From contig URMA01000053.1 in assembly GCA_900548875.1 (NCBI GenBank), positions 1 to 21,323 of the forward strand: a DNA stretch of 21,323 nt. Direction: 5' to 3'. The DNA is from an uncultured Porphyromonadaceae bacterium. Lineage in GTDB: Bacteria > Bacteroidota > Bacteroidia > Bacteroidales > Muribaculaceae. The notes under the pieces are model-generated. The model was not told the DNA's origin, did no database searches, and saw only the letters and a program-made list of their open reading frames with translations. How positions within the stretch are numbered: the first letter of the stretch is position 1; the number at the start of each line of letters is the position of its first letter. This document shows, piece by piece, positions 14,625 through 21,323 of this stretch. A program made the translations under genes and the position numbers.

Positions 14625-15222
14625 TGTAGGCTTTGTCGGGCTGCTTTTGATAGAGATAGTAGAGATCGGTGGTGACGTTTTTGGCTATTTTCAGCTCCAT
14701 TCCGGCACGGTAGCGCATGCGGGTTATCCTGAAGTTGTCGCCGCGGTGCAGGTTGTTGTACATTTCGATGGAGGCGTAGGGTTTCAGCCAGTCGTTGACT
14801 TTGTATTTTGCCTGTGCACGTGTGCGGAGGCGGAATTCGTTGTGGTCGCTGATGGTGTGCTGGAAGCGTTCGCGCAGCGAGAGGTCGAAGCGGCCAACGG
14901 TCCACGATTCGTTGAGCGAGAGGCTGTAGCGGTGGCGTCTTTTCCAGTGGTCAGTCTTGTGCTTCAAGTGAAATTCGTAGCCGACACCTGCTTTCAGAAA
15001 AGGCAGCAGCTTATAGTTGGTTTCCGCCTTGAATGCCCATACATCAGTGGCCGACGCATTGTTTTTCGTTCTGTATTCCAATCCGCCTTTGATGTCGAGT
15101 TTGTCAGTAGCATTGTAGGACACGTTCCAGTTCATCCAGGTTCTGAAGTCCGTGTCGTCCGCTTGGGCGTTGAACATAAATAGGTTAAGAACAAGCGTAG
15201 CCAATAGAATTATTTTTTTCAT
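14590..15222 (-). CDS. DUF2490 outer-membrane protein
   Basis: 210 residues with signal peptide MKKIILLATLVLNLFMFNAQA. Repeated amphipathic strands follow, such as FRTWMNWNVSYNATDKLDIKG, YSLSLNESWTVGRFDLSLRERFQHTI, FRLRTRAQAKYKVNDW and MRYRAGMELKI, ending INFKF. This is the pattern of the DUF2490 beta-barrel family of Bacteroidetes; its function is unknown. It lies 103 bp downstream of the PagL-like gene on the same strand. GGAAGGAA immediately before the ATG is one arm of a ten-bp inverted repeat that may influence translation. The 3' end was the point where a 2.2-kb segment joined. Confidence 0.85.
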   Translation of the reverse strand: MKKIILLATLVLNLFMFNAQADDTDFRTWMNWNVSYNATDKLDIKGGLEYRTKNNASATDVWAFKAETNYKLLPFLKAGVGYEFHLKHKTDHWKRRHRYSLSLNESWTVGRFDLSLRERFQHTISDHNEFRLRTRAQAKYKVNDWLKPYASIEMYNNLHRGDNFRITRMRYRAGMELKIAKNVTTDLYYLYQKQPDKAYNITGIDINFKF

Positions 15223-15300
15223 TTCCTTCCGTATAAGATAGATTCTTTAAATTTTCCGATGCAAAGAACGGAAGGAATTCTGAAAAGATTCTGAAAAAAG
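15223..15300 (-). promoter_or_regulatory. Inverted repeat and 11-bp-period direct repeat before the DUF2490 gene
   Basis: TTCCTTCCGT (15223-15232) and ACGGAAGGAA (15268-15277) form a ten-bp inverted repeat around 35 nt. Next to it ATTCTGAAAAG at 15277-15287 is repeated at 15288-15298, one helical turn apart, the geometry of OmpR/PhoB-type operators. A weak -7-like TTCTTTG lies on minus at 15262-15268. The operator role is inferred. Confidence 0.45.
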
Positions 15301-15325
15301 AAGATATTGGCGTTTTTGTCTGTCT

Positions 15326-16564
15326 TTAGTGCAGGCGGGGCGATTTGTCGTGGAATCGGAAACCGATGCCCAGCATCAGGTGGTTGGGATCTTTGAAGCG
15401 TTGCAGGCTGTAGCCGATGTTGAGGTAGACGAGCCGCGACACGGCCACTTTCAGCGTGAGCGTCTGGTAGAGTCCGCGCTGGTCGTCGGTTCCGGCGAGG
15501 AAGTTGTAGCCCACACCTGCATTGATGGCAAAAAACGGCATGACGTATTCCGCTCGGACGGATGTACCCAATGCCCATTGTCGGCAGGGTGAAGGTCTGT
15601 AAAATTCGTAGTCGCCGCAATTACCGCTCATGTCGCAAATGATGTCGGAGTCGGTATATACGCCCGCACTGGAGTCGAACACACCGTCGAGCGAAAGCCC
15701 GGCACGGAAGCGATAGTGGAAATTATACATCGGGCTGAAGCTGATACCTCCCACCGGGTAGCGGTCGGGAGAAAGTACGGGATTTCCCGCTCCGTTGAAC
15801 ACGCCTTTCCGCCGATAGGCTCCAAACAGGGTGAGGTCGTAGGACACATGTCGTGTGAAGTCAGGGATGGCAACCGTTTCCGTCTTTTCGTCGGAAGCGT
15901 TGAAGCGGTAGACCATGCCCACGTTCAGCGCTACGGTGTTCACACCGCAGTTGGGGATGCCCGTGTTTCCGTTGGAGAAGTGGGTAAAACCTACGCCCGT
16001 AAGTAGTTGCAGGTGTGGCGCCAGTCGCCAGTTGAGGTTGAAGGCGGCGTTGATATAGGCATTGATGTTCGTACCGACCACATGGTTGAAGCGATTCGTT
16101 TTCTCATCGTAGGGTTTCCAGCCGAACGATGCGCCGAAATTCCATTCGTAGTCGAACGTCAGGCAGTCGGACAAATGCGCCATCGGTCCGCCCTGGAAGG
16201 CATAGACGGCAAAGGGAGTGCCGAGCGACTTTGGCTCGAAGAACGAGAAACAGCCCACGCCGATGCCCTGATATGTGTCGTGGTAGACGGCCGCAGCCTG
16301 GGAGTTTTCCGGCAGTTGAAACGCATATTTGGCTTGTCCAGCGATGGATTTGGCGATGCGTACGTTCTTTTCGTTGTAGCCGCGGAAAAATTCGTGAGTC
16401 TGGAATATGAATGCCGGTTGCGCCTCCAGCCGGAGCTGATGGCGGAACGGGGTATAGGCTGTGTCGGCAACCAGTCGGGGCAGGTCGGCGAGTGTAGGTT
16501 GTGCCTTTAAAGTTATTGCCAGCACCGCAAAAAGGACGGTTGCCAATATTTTGTTCAGATTCAT
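15326..16564 (-). CDS. PagL-like acyloxyacyl hydrolase (lipid A 3-O-deacylase family)
   Basis: Predicted outer-membrane barrel enzyme that removes an acyl chain from lipid A, 412 residues. The signal peptide is at residues 1-21 (ending LKAQ). The PagL catalytic His-Ser pair appears as THFSNGNT, H195 and S197, in a family-typical GVGFTHFSNGNTGIPNCGVN context, with LTFDYEWNFGASFG before it. Bacteroidetes members are about twice the length of Pseudomonas PagL (about 170 residues) because of extra barrel-like sequence after residue 220. The third catalytic residue, a glutamate in PagL, is not obvious here, so activity is unproven. It lies upstream of the DUF2490 gene on the same strand; both may remodel the outer membrane. 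Confidence 0.8.
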   Translation of the reverse strand: MNLNKILATVLFAVLAITLKAQPTLADLPRLVADTAYTPFRHQLRLEAQPAFIFQTHEFFRGYNEKNVRIAKSIAGQAKYAFQLPENSQAAAVYHDTYQGIGVGCFSFFEPKSLGTPFAVYAFQGGPMAHLSDCLTFDYEWNFGASFGWKPYDEKTNRFNHVVGTNINAYINAAFNLNWRLAPHLQLLTGVGFTHFSNGNTGIPNCGVNTVALNVGMVYRFNASDEKTETVAIPDFTRHVSYDLTLFGAYRRKGVFNGAGNPVLSPDRYPVGGISFSPMYNFHYRFRAGLSLDGVFDSSAGVYTDSDIICDMSGNCGDYEFYRPSPCRQWALGTSVRAEYVMPFFAINAGVGYNFLAGTDDQRGLYQTLTLKVAVSRLVYLNIGYSLQRFKDPNHLMLGIGFRFHDKSPRLH

Positions 16565-16583
16565 TTCGTGTCGTATTCTTGTG

Positions 16584-16591
16584 CAAATGTA
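16584..16591 (-). promoter_or_regulatory. -7 element TACATTTG upstream of the PagL-like gene
   Basis: Minus-strand TACATTTG matches TAnnTTTG, 19 bp before the ATG at 16564; no clear -33 TTG. Confidence 0.5.
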
Positions 16592-16626
16592 TGTATAAAC
16601 GGTCGAAACTGCACTATAAATAGACG

Positions 16627-16664
16627 AAAAAGCATATCATCCGGTTGTGGGTGATATGCTTTTT
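16627..16664. terminator. Terminator between purT and the PagL-like gene
   Basis: AAAAAGCATATCA and TGATATGCTTTTT form a 13-bp stem around 12 nt, with U-runs on both strands. It ends the minus-strand purT transcript. Confidence 0.88.
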
Positions 16665-16689
16665 TATGCGAAAAACGAGAGGGCGGGGC

Positions 16690-17880
16690 CTATCGTTTGC
16701 AGACTTCAATTTTCAGCTTGTCGTAGGCGCGTTGAGCTTTTTTCACTGCCTCGTCGGTCGATTCGGCCGTAGCGAGGATGACGCCCATACGACGGTGTCC
16801 CACCACTTCCGGCTTGCCGAAAATGCGGAGCTGTACGCCGGGTTCGCTGAGAGCGTTCTCCAAGTTGTCGAACACCACTTTGTCGGTGTCGCCTTCCACT
16901 ACGATAGCCATGGATGCCGACGGTCCGTAGAAGCGGATTCCCGGTACCGGCAGTCCGAGCAAGGCGCGTGCGTGGAGTGCAAATTCGCTGAGGTCCTGCG
17001 AAATCATTGTTACCATACCCGTGTCGTGAGGACGTGGGGAAACTTCGCTGAATATCACTTCATCGCCCTTGACAAACATTTCCACACCGAAAATGCCGTA
17101 GCCGCCCAGTGCGTCGGTTACTTTCTTGGCTATTTCCTGTGCCTTTGCCAGCGCTGACGCCGCCATAGCCTGCGGCTGCCAGGAGTAGCGGTAGTCGCCG
17201 TCCACTTGAATGTGTCCGATAGGTTCGCAGAAAGTAGTTCCCGAACAGCTGCGCACGGTGAGCAGGGTGATTTCATAGTCGAATTTCACAAATCCTTCCA
17301 CAATCACACGTCCGGCTCCTGCGCGTCCGCCTTCCTGTGCGATGTGCCAAGCTTTGTCGATGTCCTGTTCCGACTTGATGACGCTTTGTCCGTGTCCCGA
17401 CGAACTCATAATCGGTTTCACTACACATGGCATTCCTATTTCCTTCACTGCCTGACGGAATTCCTCTTCCGTGTTGGCAAAACGGTAGGGCGAAGTCTTT
17501 ACGCCCAATTCTTCGGCTGCGAGACGGCGGATGCCTTCGCGGTTCATGGTCAGCCAGGCGGCGTGGGCCGTAGGCGTTACATGGAAGCCTTCTTTTTCCA
17601 GTTTGACGAGGGTAGGAGTGGCAATTGCCTCCACTTCCGGAATGATGTGGTCGGGCTTTTCTTCGCGAATCACCTTTTCCAGCGTTTCGGCATCGAGCAT
17701 GCTGAACACATGGCTGCGGTGAGCCACCTGCATGGCCGGCGCATTGGCATATTTGTCGCATGCCACCACTTCCACACCGTAGCGTTGCAGTTCGATGGCC
17801 ACTTCTTTACCCAATTCACCGCTACCCAGAAGCAGCGCCTTTTTGCCGACCGGAGTCATTACAGAACCTATTTTAGTCAT
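16690..17880 (-). CDS. purT: Phosphoribosylglycinamide formyltransferase 2 (formate-dependent)
   Basis: Third step of purine synthesis: makes formyl-GAR from GAR, formate and ATP, without folate. It is a 396-residue ATP-grasp enzyme, close to the E. coli length (392). Landmarks are LLGSGELGKEVAIE (18-30), the PEVEAIAT loop, LTMNREGIRRLAAEELG (110-126), the ATP-grasp loop MSSSGHGQS (158-166), GGRAGAGRVIVEGFVKFDYE, and the metal-binding SEVSPRPHDTGMVT (278-291). All are intact. The gene stands alone, with a terminator downstream and its own -7 element. Confidence 0.97.
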   Translation of the reverse strand: MTKIGSVMTPVGKKALLLGSGELGKEVAIELQRYGVEVVACDKYANAPAMQVAHRSHVFSMLDAETLEKVIREEKPDHIIPEVEAIATPTLVKLEKEGFHVTPTAHAAWLTMNREGIRRLAAEELGVKTSPYRFANTEEEFRQAVKEIGMPCVVKPIMSSSGHGQSVIKSEQDIDKAWHIAQEGGRAGAGRVIVEGFVKFDYEITLLTVRSCSGTTFCEPIGHIQVDGDYRYSWQPQAMAASALAKAQEIAKKVTDALGGYGIFGVEMFVKGDEVIFSEVSPRPHDTGMVTMISQDLSEFALHARALLGLPVPGIRFYGPSASMAIVVEGDTDKVVFDNLENALSEPGVQLRIFGKPEVVGHRRMGVILATAESTDEAVKKAQRAYDKLKIEVCKR

Positions 17881-17908
17881 ATTTACAGAGTTTTTATGTT
17901 AGACGAAA

Positions 17909-17916
17909 CAAAGTTA
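17909..17916 (-). promoter_or_regulatory. -7 element TAACTTTG upstream of purT
   Basis: Minus-strand TAACTTTG lies 28 bp before the purT ATG. It is the same octamer as in every CRISPR repeat, which supports its use as a promoter element in this genome. No -33 TTG at 19-21 nt. Confidence 0.6.
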
Positions 17917-18035
17917 CAAAGAATATCCCAAAACTTTCTACTGGCGGCCAAAAAGTTGGATAAGGCGGTTGAATATCGGTGATGTTTTTACTGATTTTTT
18001 TGAGGTAAGTAGAATCCGCCGGGTAATTTTTTTTG

Positions 18036-18043
18036 TAAATTTG
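18036..18043 (+). promoter_or_regulatory. -7 element TAAATTTG upstream of the orphan gene
   Basis: Matches TAnnTTTG, 42 bp before the ATG at 18086; the same octamer as in the tracrRNA promoter. Confidence 0.55.
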
Positions 18044-18085
18044 CTGTACATTCAGTAGTGATAAACACATAAAAATTAGGAAACC

Positions 18086-19183
18086 ATGCTGGAGTTAAGA
18101 AAATACCTGGAATATGATTTTGCTACGCCGATGTCTGTTTCAAACATACTAGCAGATGTAGTTCGTAAGTATAAAAATTCAACAGATGCTTTTACGGAGT
18201 ACGGAGGTGAAGAATATGGTTTTTGGAAAGACCGAGATTTTCGGTTTCTTGTTGTCAAACGGAAAAAACAACGTTTTAATATTTACGTCTCTGATGCGAT
18301 GTTTTTCCCGAGTGTGATTTCGGCACGAGTTGGTGAACTTCGTGATTGTTATGATATAATTGGTAAAATACCTAAAAAACTACTTAAGCGATATCCAACA
18401 ATGTATAAAGTGGGGACTAGGGCTAACAATGGATTTCCGGTGTTGGATTACTGTCAAAAAACCGTAGCTTTTCGATGGACTCAAAAATGGGAGTATTCTG
18501 CATCCGCTGATTTACCTCAAGAAATACTTAACAATATTTCTGATTTTGTTTCTTTAATATGTGATTTTATGGTTGAGTGGCGGGCTTTTAAGGCTTCCCG
18601 TTTCTATGTTCTCTTGCAAGAAATGATAAAGAAAAAGAAAGAATCGATGGCGGCAACAGGTGTTTTTCTTGGATTGTTGGCTATTGCTCGTGTTTGCTTG
18701 GGGGATTTAGATGCTTGTGATGGTTTGTTCGAAGGTGATACCGATGGCTTGCTATCGGCGGGTGATTTCGGTGGTGACATTAATTTTGATGGAATTTCGG
18801 ATTCGGACATTTCTAATTTTTTTAATAATGATGTTAATTCTCCATCTGATGATGCTATTTCAAATGCTTTGACGAGTTCGGTCGACGGTAACAGTCTGGG
18901 AGATATGCTGGGAGCATCGTATGAGCCGAGTTTTGGCGGAAATCTTTATAACGAAAAGGCGCTTGATGTTCTTGAAGAATTGAAGGATAACAATATACCA
19001 TTGCCTGACAGTGTTAATTTATCTTCAGACCGTTCGGATTATATTGTTCAAAGCTGTCCGGATGGGGGATTTTATTCGTGTGACAAGATTCTAATTAAGA
19101 ATAACATAGATACAGCTTTGGAGAACGGAACAATCACAGAACAGGTAGCGGAAAGGCTTAAGGATAAGGTGACAGGTGCTTGA
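18086..19183 (+). CDS. Unrecognised protein with central hydrophobic segment and Asp-rich linker
   Basis: 365 residues, no family recognised. Residues 1-180 look like a globular domain rich in basic and aromatic residues (EYGGEEYGFWKDRDFRFLVV, LDYCQKTVAFRWTQKWEYS). A KKKK stretch precedes a short hydrophobic segment at 188-206 (MAATGVFLGLLAIARVCLG) that could be a membrane helix or hairpin. Residues 207-270 are rich in Asp, Gly, Ser and Asn (GDTDG, GDFGGDINFDGISDSDISNF), suggesting a flexible or calcium-binding linker. Residues 285-365 form a helical, charged C-terminal domain. Composition is more AT-rich than purT or rsgA. It is flanked by a promoter and a strong terminator, so it is a single-gene unit. 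The reading frame is long and has an upstream -7 element, so it is likely real; function is unknown. Confidence 0.75.
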   Translation: MLELRKYLEYDFATPMSVSNILADVVRKYKNSTDAFTEYGGEEYGFWKDRDFRFLVVKRKKQRFNIYVSDAMFFPSVISARVGELRDCYDIIGKIPKKLLKRYPTMYKVGTRANNGFPVLDYCQKTVAFRWTQKWEYSASADLPQEILNNISDFVSLICDFMVEWRAFKASRFYVLLQEMIKKKKESMAATGVFLGLLAIARVCLGDLDACDGLFEGDTDGLLSAGDFGGDINFDGISDSDISNFFNNDVNSPSDDAISNALTSSVDGNSLGDMLGASYEPSFGGNLYNEKALDVLEELKDNNIPLPDSVNLSSDRSDYIVQSCPDGGFYSCDKILIKNNIDTALENGTITEQVAERLKDKVTGA

Positions 19184-19285
19184 TTCATAATTGCAAAAAC
19201 AAACGAAAAATCGGACAGAAGAACAAAAAGCAGATAATAACTCCCTCACATTTATGTCCTCATGTCGGACTTTTTTTGACAGAAC

Positions 19286-19325
19286 AAAAAGGGGTAGATG
19301 CCTGCGCATCTGCCCCTTTTCTTTA
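19286..19325. terminator. Strong bidirectional terminator between the orphan gene and the DUF2582 gene
   Basis: AAAAGGGGTAGATGC and GCATCTGCCCCTTTT pair over 15 positions with one G-U, loop CTGC, with A and T runs on either side. It separates two convergent genes. Confidence 0.9.
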
Positions 19326-19345
19326 TTGTTCACCGAAGGCATTTT

Positions 19346-19549
19346 TTATCTTGCCAGTGAGACAACAACTTCGCCTTCGTTTTCAGTGATGTTCAATTTA
19401 CCTTCGCGGCCAAGCCAGCCAAGAGCAGCGTAAACTTCTTTTTCTTTCAGCTTGGTTACTTTTCTCAATTGTTTCAAATCCATAGACTCAACTGCGTCAA
19501 GTGCTGTCCACACTTTACCAGCCCATGAGCCAATAACTTCAACGTTCAT
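19346..19549 (-). CDS. DUF2582 winged-helix protein
   Basis: 67-residue protein: GSWAGKVWTALDAVESMDLKQLRKVTKLKEKEVYAALGWLGREGKLNITENEGEVVVSL is a compact winged helix-turn-helix, matching the small DUF2582 family found widely in Bacteroidetes. The helix-turn-helix is at about 23-47 and the wing at about 51-65. DNA binding is inferred from the fold; no target is known. It is read divergently from rsgA, converges on the orphan gene, and has a -7 element 38 bp upstream. Confidence 0.88.
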   Translation of the reverse strand: MNVEVIGSWAGKVWTALDAVESMDLKQLRKVTKLKEKEVYAALGWLGREGKLNITENEGEVVVSLAR

Positions 19550-19587
19550 ACTTACTTTAATTGATTAATATATGTTTGTTTCGGGGC

Positions 19588-19595
19588 CAAAGTTA
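19588..19595 (-). promoter_or_regulatory. -7 element TAACTTTG upstream of the DUF2582 gene
   Basis: Minus-strand TAACTTTG, 38 bp before the ATG at 19549; identical to the octamer in the CRISPR repeats and before purT. Confidence 0.6.
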
Positions 19596-19630
19596 CTAAA
19601 AATATTTAATTCTGCTTGAGAAAATTTATT

Positions 19631-19656
19631 ATTTTTATGTTTTATAACATAAAAAT
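19631..19656. repeat. AT-only palindrome in the DUF2582-rsgA gap
   Basis: TTTTTATGTT and AACATAAAAA pair perfectly around TTAT, in the divergent intergenic region. It could be an operator or a structural element; the function is not known. Confidence 0.45.
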
Positions 19657-19800
19657 TTTCTTTATTATATGGCGGTATTATTTAAACGGTTGATTATTAG
19701 TGGCGTAGACCAAATGCTTTAGATTCATGTATTATCGTGAAAGAAGAGGTCCGTTGCAAAAAAGGGCATATTATTCCCTTCAAACTGTGTTTTTCTGCTT

Positions 19801-19808
19801 AATTTTGT
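19801..19808 (+). promoter_or_regulatory. -7 element TAATTTTG upstream of rsgA
   Basis: Matches TAnnTTTG, 24 bp before the rsgA ATG; no clear -33 TTG at the usual distance. Confidence 0.55.
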
Positions 19809-19832
19809 AACAGAAAACGCGAAACGAACGAT

Positions 19833-20768
19833 ATGAACGGACTTGTAGTAAAAAATACGGGCAGCTGGTATGTGGTCAAAACCGACGACAACCGCTTGGT
19901 GAATTGCAAAATCAAAGGGAACTTTCGGTTGAAAGGCATCCGCACTACCAATCCCGTATCGGTGGGCGACAAGGTGACAATAGCCGAGAATGCCGACGGG
20001 ACGGCCTATATTACGGCTATCGAACCGCGTACCAACTACATTATCCGGCGCGCTTCCAACCTGTCGAAGGAGTCGCATATCATTGCTTCCAATCTCGATC
20101 AGGCGTTTCTTGTCATTTCGCTGGTCAACCCTCTGACGGCCACTGTGTTTATCGACCGTTTTCTTGCCACTGCCGAGGCTTATCGGGTGCCGGCGGTGCT
20201 GGTCATCAACAAAATAGACCTGCTCGACGAAGAAGGCCGTGAATATTGTGATGCGTTGCGCTATCTGTATGAGTCGATAGGCTACCGTGTGGTGGAGGTA
20301 TCGGCTGAAAAAGGGGTGGGTATTGACGAGCTACGTTCCATGCTGTCGGGAAAAGTGACGTTGCTTTCCGGAAATTCCGGTGTGGGCAAGTCGACGCTTA
20401 TCAACCGTCTGATACCCGGAATGGAGGTCAAAACTGCCAGTGTTTCGTCGGTTCACCATACGGGCATGCACACCACCACATTCTCCGAAATGTATCCGCT
20501 GCCCGACGGCGACGGATATATCATCGACACTCCGGGGGTGAAGGGGTTCGGAACGATTGATTTCAACATCGAGGAAGTGGCACACTATTTCCCCGAAATC
20601 TTCAAAGAATCAGCCCATTGCCGCTACAACAACTGTACGCACATCCACGAGCCCGGCTGTGCTGTGAAAAAGGCGTTGGAGGAACACCGCATCAGCGAGT
20701 CGCGCTATACCAGCTATTTGAGCATTCTGGAGGATAACGCCGAAGACAAATATCGCAAGCCATTCTAA
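19833..20768 (+). CDS. rsgA: Ribosome small-subunit assembly GTPase RsgA
   Basis: Circularly permuted GTPase that checks late 30S subunit maturation. 311 residues in family order: an OB-fold start (about 1-70), G4 NKID at 126-129, G1 GNSGVGKST at 180-188, switch region HHTGMHTTT at about 208-216, G3 DTPG at 232-235, and a C-terminal zinc site CRYNNCTHIHEPGC (C263, C268, H270, C276). The G4-G1-G3 order is the diagnostic permutation. All motifs are intact. It is probably transcribed with the aldolase gene 56 bp downstream. Confidence 0.97.
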   Translation: MNGLVVKNTGSWYVVKTDDNRLVNCKIKGNFRLKGIRTTNPVSVGDKVTIAENADGTAYITAIEPRTNYIIRRASNLSKESHIIASNLDQAFLVISLVNPLTATVFIDRFLATAEAYRVPAVLVINKIDLLDEEGREYCDALRYLYESIGYRVVEVSAEKGVGIDELRSMLSGKVTLLSGNSGVGKSTLINRLIPGMEVKTASVSSVHHTGMHTTTFSEMYPLPDGDGYIIDTPGVKGFGTIDFNIEEVAHYFPEIFKESAHCRYNNCTHIHEPGCAVKKALEEHRISESRYTSYLSILEDNAEDKYRKPF

Positions 20769-20824
20769 GGGCGACAACATTCAGTGAAAATCGCTATAAC
20801 ACATAACACTAAAATCTAATCAAT

Positions 20825-21323
20825 ATGAAATTCTTTATCGACACAGCCAATCTTGAACAGATTCGTCAGGCTCAGAACATGGGTATTCTTGACGGAGTGA
20901 CAACCAATCCGAGCCTTATGGCTAAGGAAGGAGTCAAGGGAAAAGAGCAGATTTTCAACCACTATCGTCAGATTTGCAGCATTGTGGACGGACCGGTGAG
21001 CGCCGAAGTCTTTGCCACCGACTATGAGGGAATGATTCGCGAAGGCGAGGAACTGGCATTCATCGACCCGAAAATCACGGTGAAACTTCCCTGCACGAAA
21101 GACGGTATCCGCGCTGTGAAATATTTCTCGTCGAAAAACATTCCTACCAACTGTACGCTTGTCTTCTCCGTAGGTCAGGCGTTGCTGGCAGCCAAGGCGG
21201 GTGCCACTTATGTAAGCCCGTTCATCGGCCGTCTTGACGACATTTCCGAGGATGGAATAGCCATGGTGGCGCAGATTGTGAAAGTGTTCCGCACGTACGG
21301 CTTCAAGACACAGGTACTGGCGG
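20825..21323 (+). CDS. fsa: Fructose-6-phosphate aldolase / TalC-type transaldolase (runs off the right edge)
   Basis: Class I aldolase of the small transaldolase family, acting on sugar phosphates of the pentose phosphate pathway. 166 residues of about 215-220 are visible. MKFFIDTANLEQIRQAQ is the typical N-terminus, followed by DGVTTNPSLMAKEG, the Schiff-base lysine K87 in ITVKLPCTKDG, NCTLVFSVGQALLAAKAGA and YVSPFIGRLDDI. Whether it works as a fructose-6-phosphate aldolase or a true transaldolase cannot be told from these motifs alone. It follows rsgA on the same strand. Confidence 0.94.
   Translation, partial: MKFFIDTANLEQIRQAQNMGILDGVTTNPSLMAKEGVKGKEQIFNHYRQICSIVDGPVSAEVFATDYEGMIREGEELAFIDPKITVKLPCTKDGIRAVKYFSSKNIPTNCTLVFSVGQALLAAKAGATYVSPFIGRLDDISEDGIAMVAQIVKVFRTYGFKTQVLA

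Noticed and set aside
14647..15183. 178-codon plus-strand open frame opposite the DUF2490 gene
   Set aside because: Antisense shadow; the minus frame has a signal peptide and barrel strands.
18086..19183. Orphan gene as an anti-CRISPR
   Set aside because: It is large, has its own housekeeping-like promoter, is far from the array, and has no helix-turn-helix partner gene beside it; nothing in the sequence supports this.
19191..19433. Small plus-strand open frames across 19180-19433
   Set aside because: They run through a strong terminator hairpin and the antisense of the DUF2582 gene, with no ribosome site or promoter.

Overview
The window is mainly a Bacteroidales (phylum Bacteroidota) chromosome segment, with a foreign left end. 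From about position 1236 onward the signs are consistent. Gene starts mostly lack strong Shine-Dalgarno sequences. Promoters carry the Bacteroidota -7 element TAnnTTTG (seen upstream of purT, rsgA, a DUF2582 gene, a Schlafen-type gene, a PagL-like gene, an orphan gene and the tracrRNA). The protein families are also typical: outer-membrane barrel proteins, DUF2490, DUF2582 and a long type II-C Cas9. By contrast, 1-1222 holds a glycerol regulon pair (glpP-glpK) with a strong AGGAGG ribosome site, typical of Clostridia/Lachnospiraceae. It abuts the middle of a Bacteroidales transporter gene, so the contig looks chimeric at about 1223-1236.

Layout: (1) 1-1222, minus strand, glpP and the start of glpK. 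(2) 1224-3886, plus strand, a three-gene ABC importer of the FecBCD/BtuFCD class (binding protein cut by the junction, permease, ATPase). (3) 3911-11179, a complete type II-C CRISPR-Cas locus. It has a 15-repeat array read on plus, convergent cas9-cas1-cas2 on minus, and a tracrRNA on plus just upstream of cas9. (4) 11180-12236, a non-coding stretch and a small outer-membrane barrel gene. (5) 12240-14624, a segment bounded by a 70-bp imperfect direct repeat derived from the 3' end of the DUF2490 gene; inside are the C-terminal end of a broken lgt and a Schlafen/AlbA-type ATP-binding regulator. (6) 14590-17880, minus strand, DUF2490 protein, PagL-like lipid A deacylase and purT. (7) 18086-19183, an orphan gene of unknown function. 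(8) 19346-21323, DUF2582 protein (minus), then rsgA and a partial fructose-6-phosphate aldolase/transaldolase (plus).

The most interesting system is the CRISPR locus. Every 48-nt repeat carries a consensus-like Bacteroidota promoter (TTG, 20 nt, TAACTTTG) whose predicted start lies about 10 nt before the next spacer. The tracrRNA promoter has the same geometry (TTG, 20 nt, TAAATTTG). The first repeat has lost the part that would pair with the tracrRNA but kept both promoter elements, which is what one expects if that copy serves only as a promoter. Only 24 nt separate the array from the upstream transporter gene, so there is no room there for a separate leader promoter. Together this suggests that each crRNA is transcribed from its own repeat, the architecture known from Neisseria and Campylobacter type II-C systems but built here from the Bacteroidota promoter code.
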